Below, piece by piece: positions 5,801-5,842 of a DNA stretch of 5,842 nt; the stretch's first letter is position 1; every line of letters starts with the position of its first letter. The translations under genes were made by a program, and so were the position numbers. Under the pieces are notes generated by a model. The model was not told the DNA's origin and did no database searches. It worked only from the letters and a program-made list of their open reading frames with translations. The DNA is from Thermoplasmata archaeon. GTDB lineage: Archaea > Thermoplasmatota > Thermoplasmata > RBG-16-68-12 > JAGMCJ01. The stretch is taken from NCBI GenBank assembly GCA_023129265.1, contig JAGMCJ010000099.1, positions 1-5,842 of the forward strand, given 5' to 3'.

Positions 5801-5842
5801 AATCCGTCCTCTCCGTACGGGCTGTGGGACAAAATTAGTCAG

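Noticed and set aside
5801..5842. Terminator or promoter after the repeat protein
   Set aside because: CCGTACGG (5813-5820) is a short palindrome without a loop or T-run, and AAAATTA near the window edge is too little to call a promoter.
1..5842. CRISPR array, insertion sequence, tRNA or rRNA
   Set aside because: No direct nucleotide repeats with spacers, transposase motifs, terminal inverted repeats or tRNA/rRNA signatures were seen on reading both strands.

Overview
The window looks like chromosomal DNA of a moderately GC-rich euryarchaeon. Three things point to Archaea. A geranylgeranylglyceryl phosphate synthase makes archaeal ether lipids. A membrane protein of the archaeal DUF2070 type sits directly behind it. 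Promoters are TATA-box type, one placed so that its transcript would be leaderless. A Thermoplasmata-type lineage is a reasonable guess, but the sequence alone does not prove it.

Layout. Positions 1-444 (+) hold the 3' part of a gene that starts before the window, possibly a split-barrel flavin-binding protein. Positions 483-1097 (+) hold a nitroreductase-family reading frame that is intact in one frame except for a single TAG at 762-764. It is followed after 13 bases by pdxT (1111-1698, +), the glutaminase subunit of pyridoxal 5'-phosphate synthase. A convergent pair on the minus strand follows: a GGGP synthase (3506-4243) and a 604-residue DUF2070-like membrane protein (1695-3509). These two overlap by ATGA and are probably translationally coupled. 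The membrane gene ends head-on against pdxT, and both genes use the same CTAG palindrome for their TAG stops. A divergent intergenic region (4244-4501) carries a TATA box for each direction and a possible kink-turn or C/D-box-like RNA element in the leader of the last gene. Positions 4502-5800 (+) encode a 432-residue, highly charged, all-helical protein. It resolves into about six copies of a repeat whose period is 64 residues.

How the genes relate. The GGGP synthase and the DUF2070-like gene form a likely membrane-lipid operon in which the second member has no known function. The nitroreductase and pdxT are probably cotranscribed; both concern flavin or vitamin B6 cofactors, though a functional link is only inference. 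The two most interesting items are the lone in-frame TAG in the otherwise conserved nitroreductase and the regular 64-residue helical repeat protein with its unusual leader. TAG clearly terminates pdxT and very likely two further genes here, so a genome-wide reassignment of TAG is unlikely. Site-specific readthrough, a young pseudogene and a sequence error all remain open for the nitroreductase.
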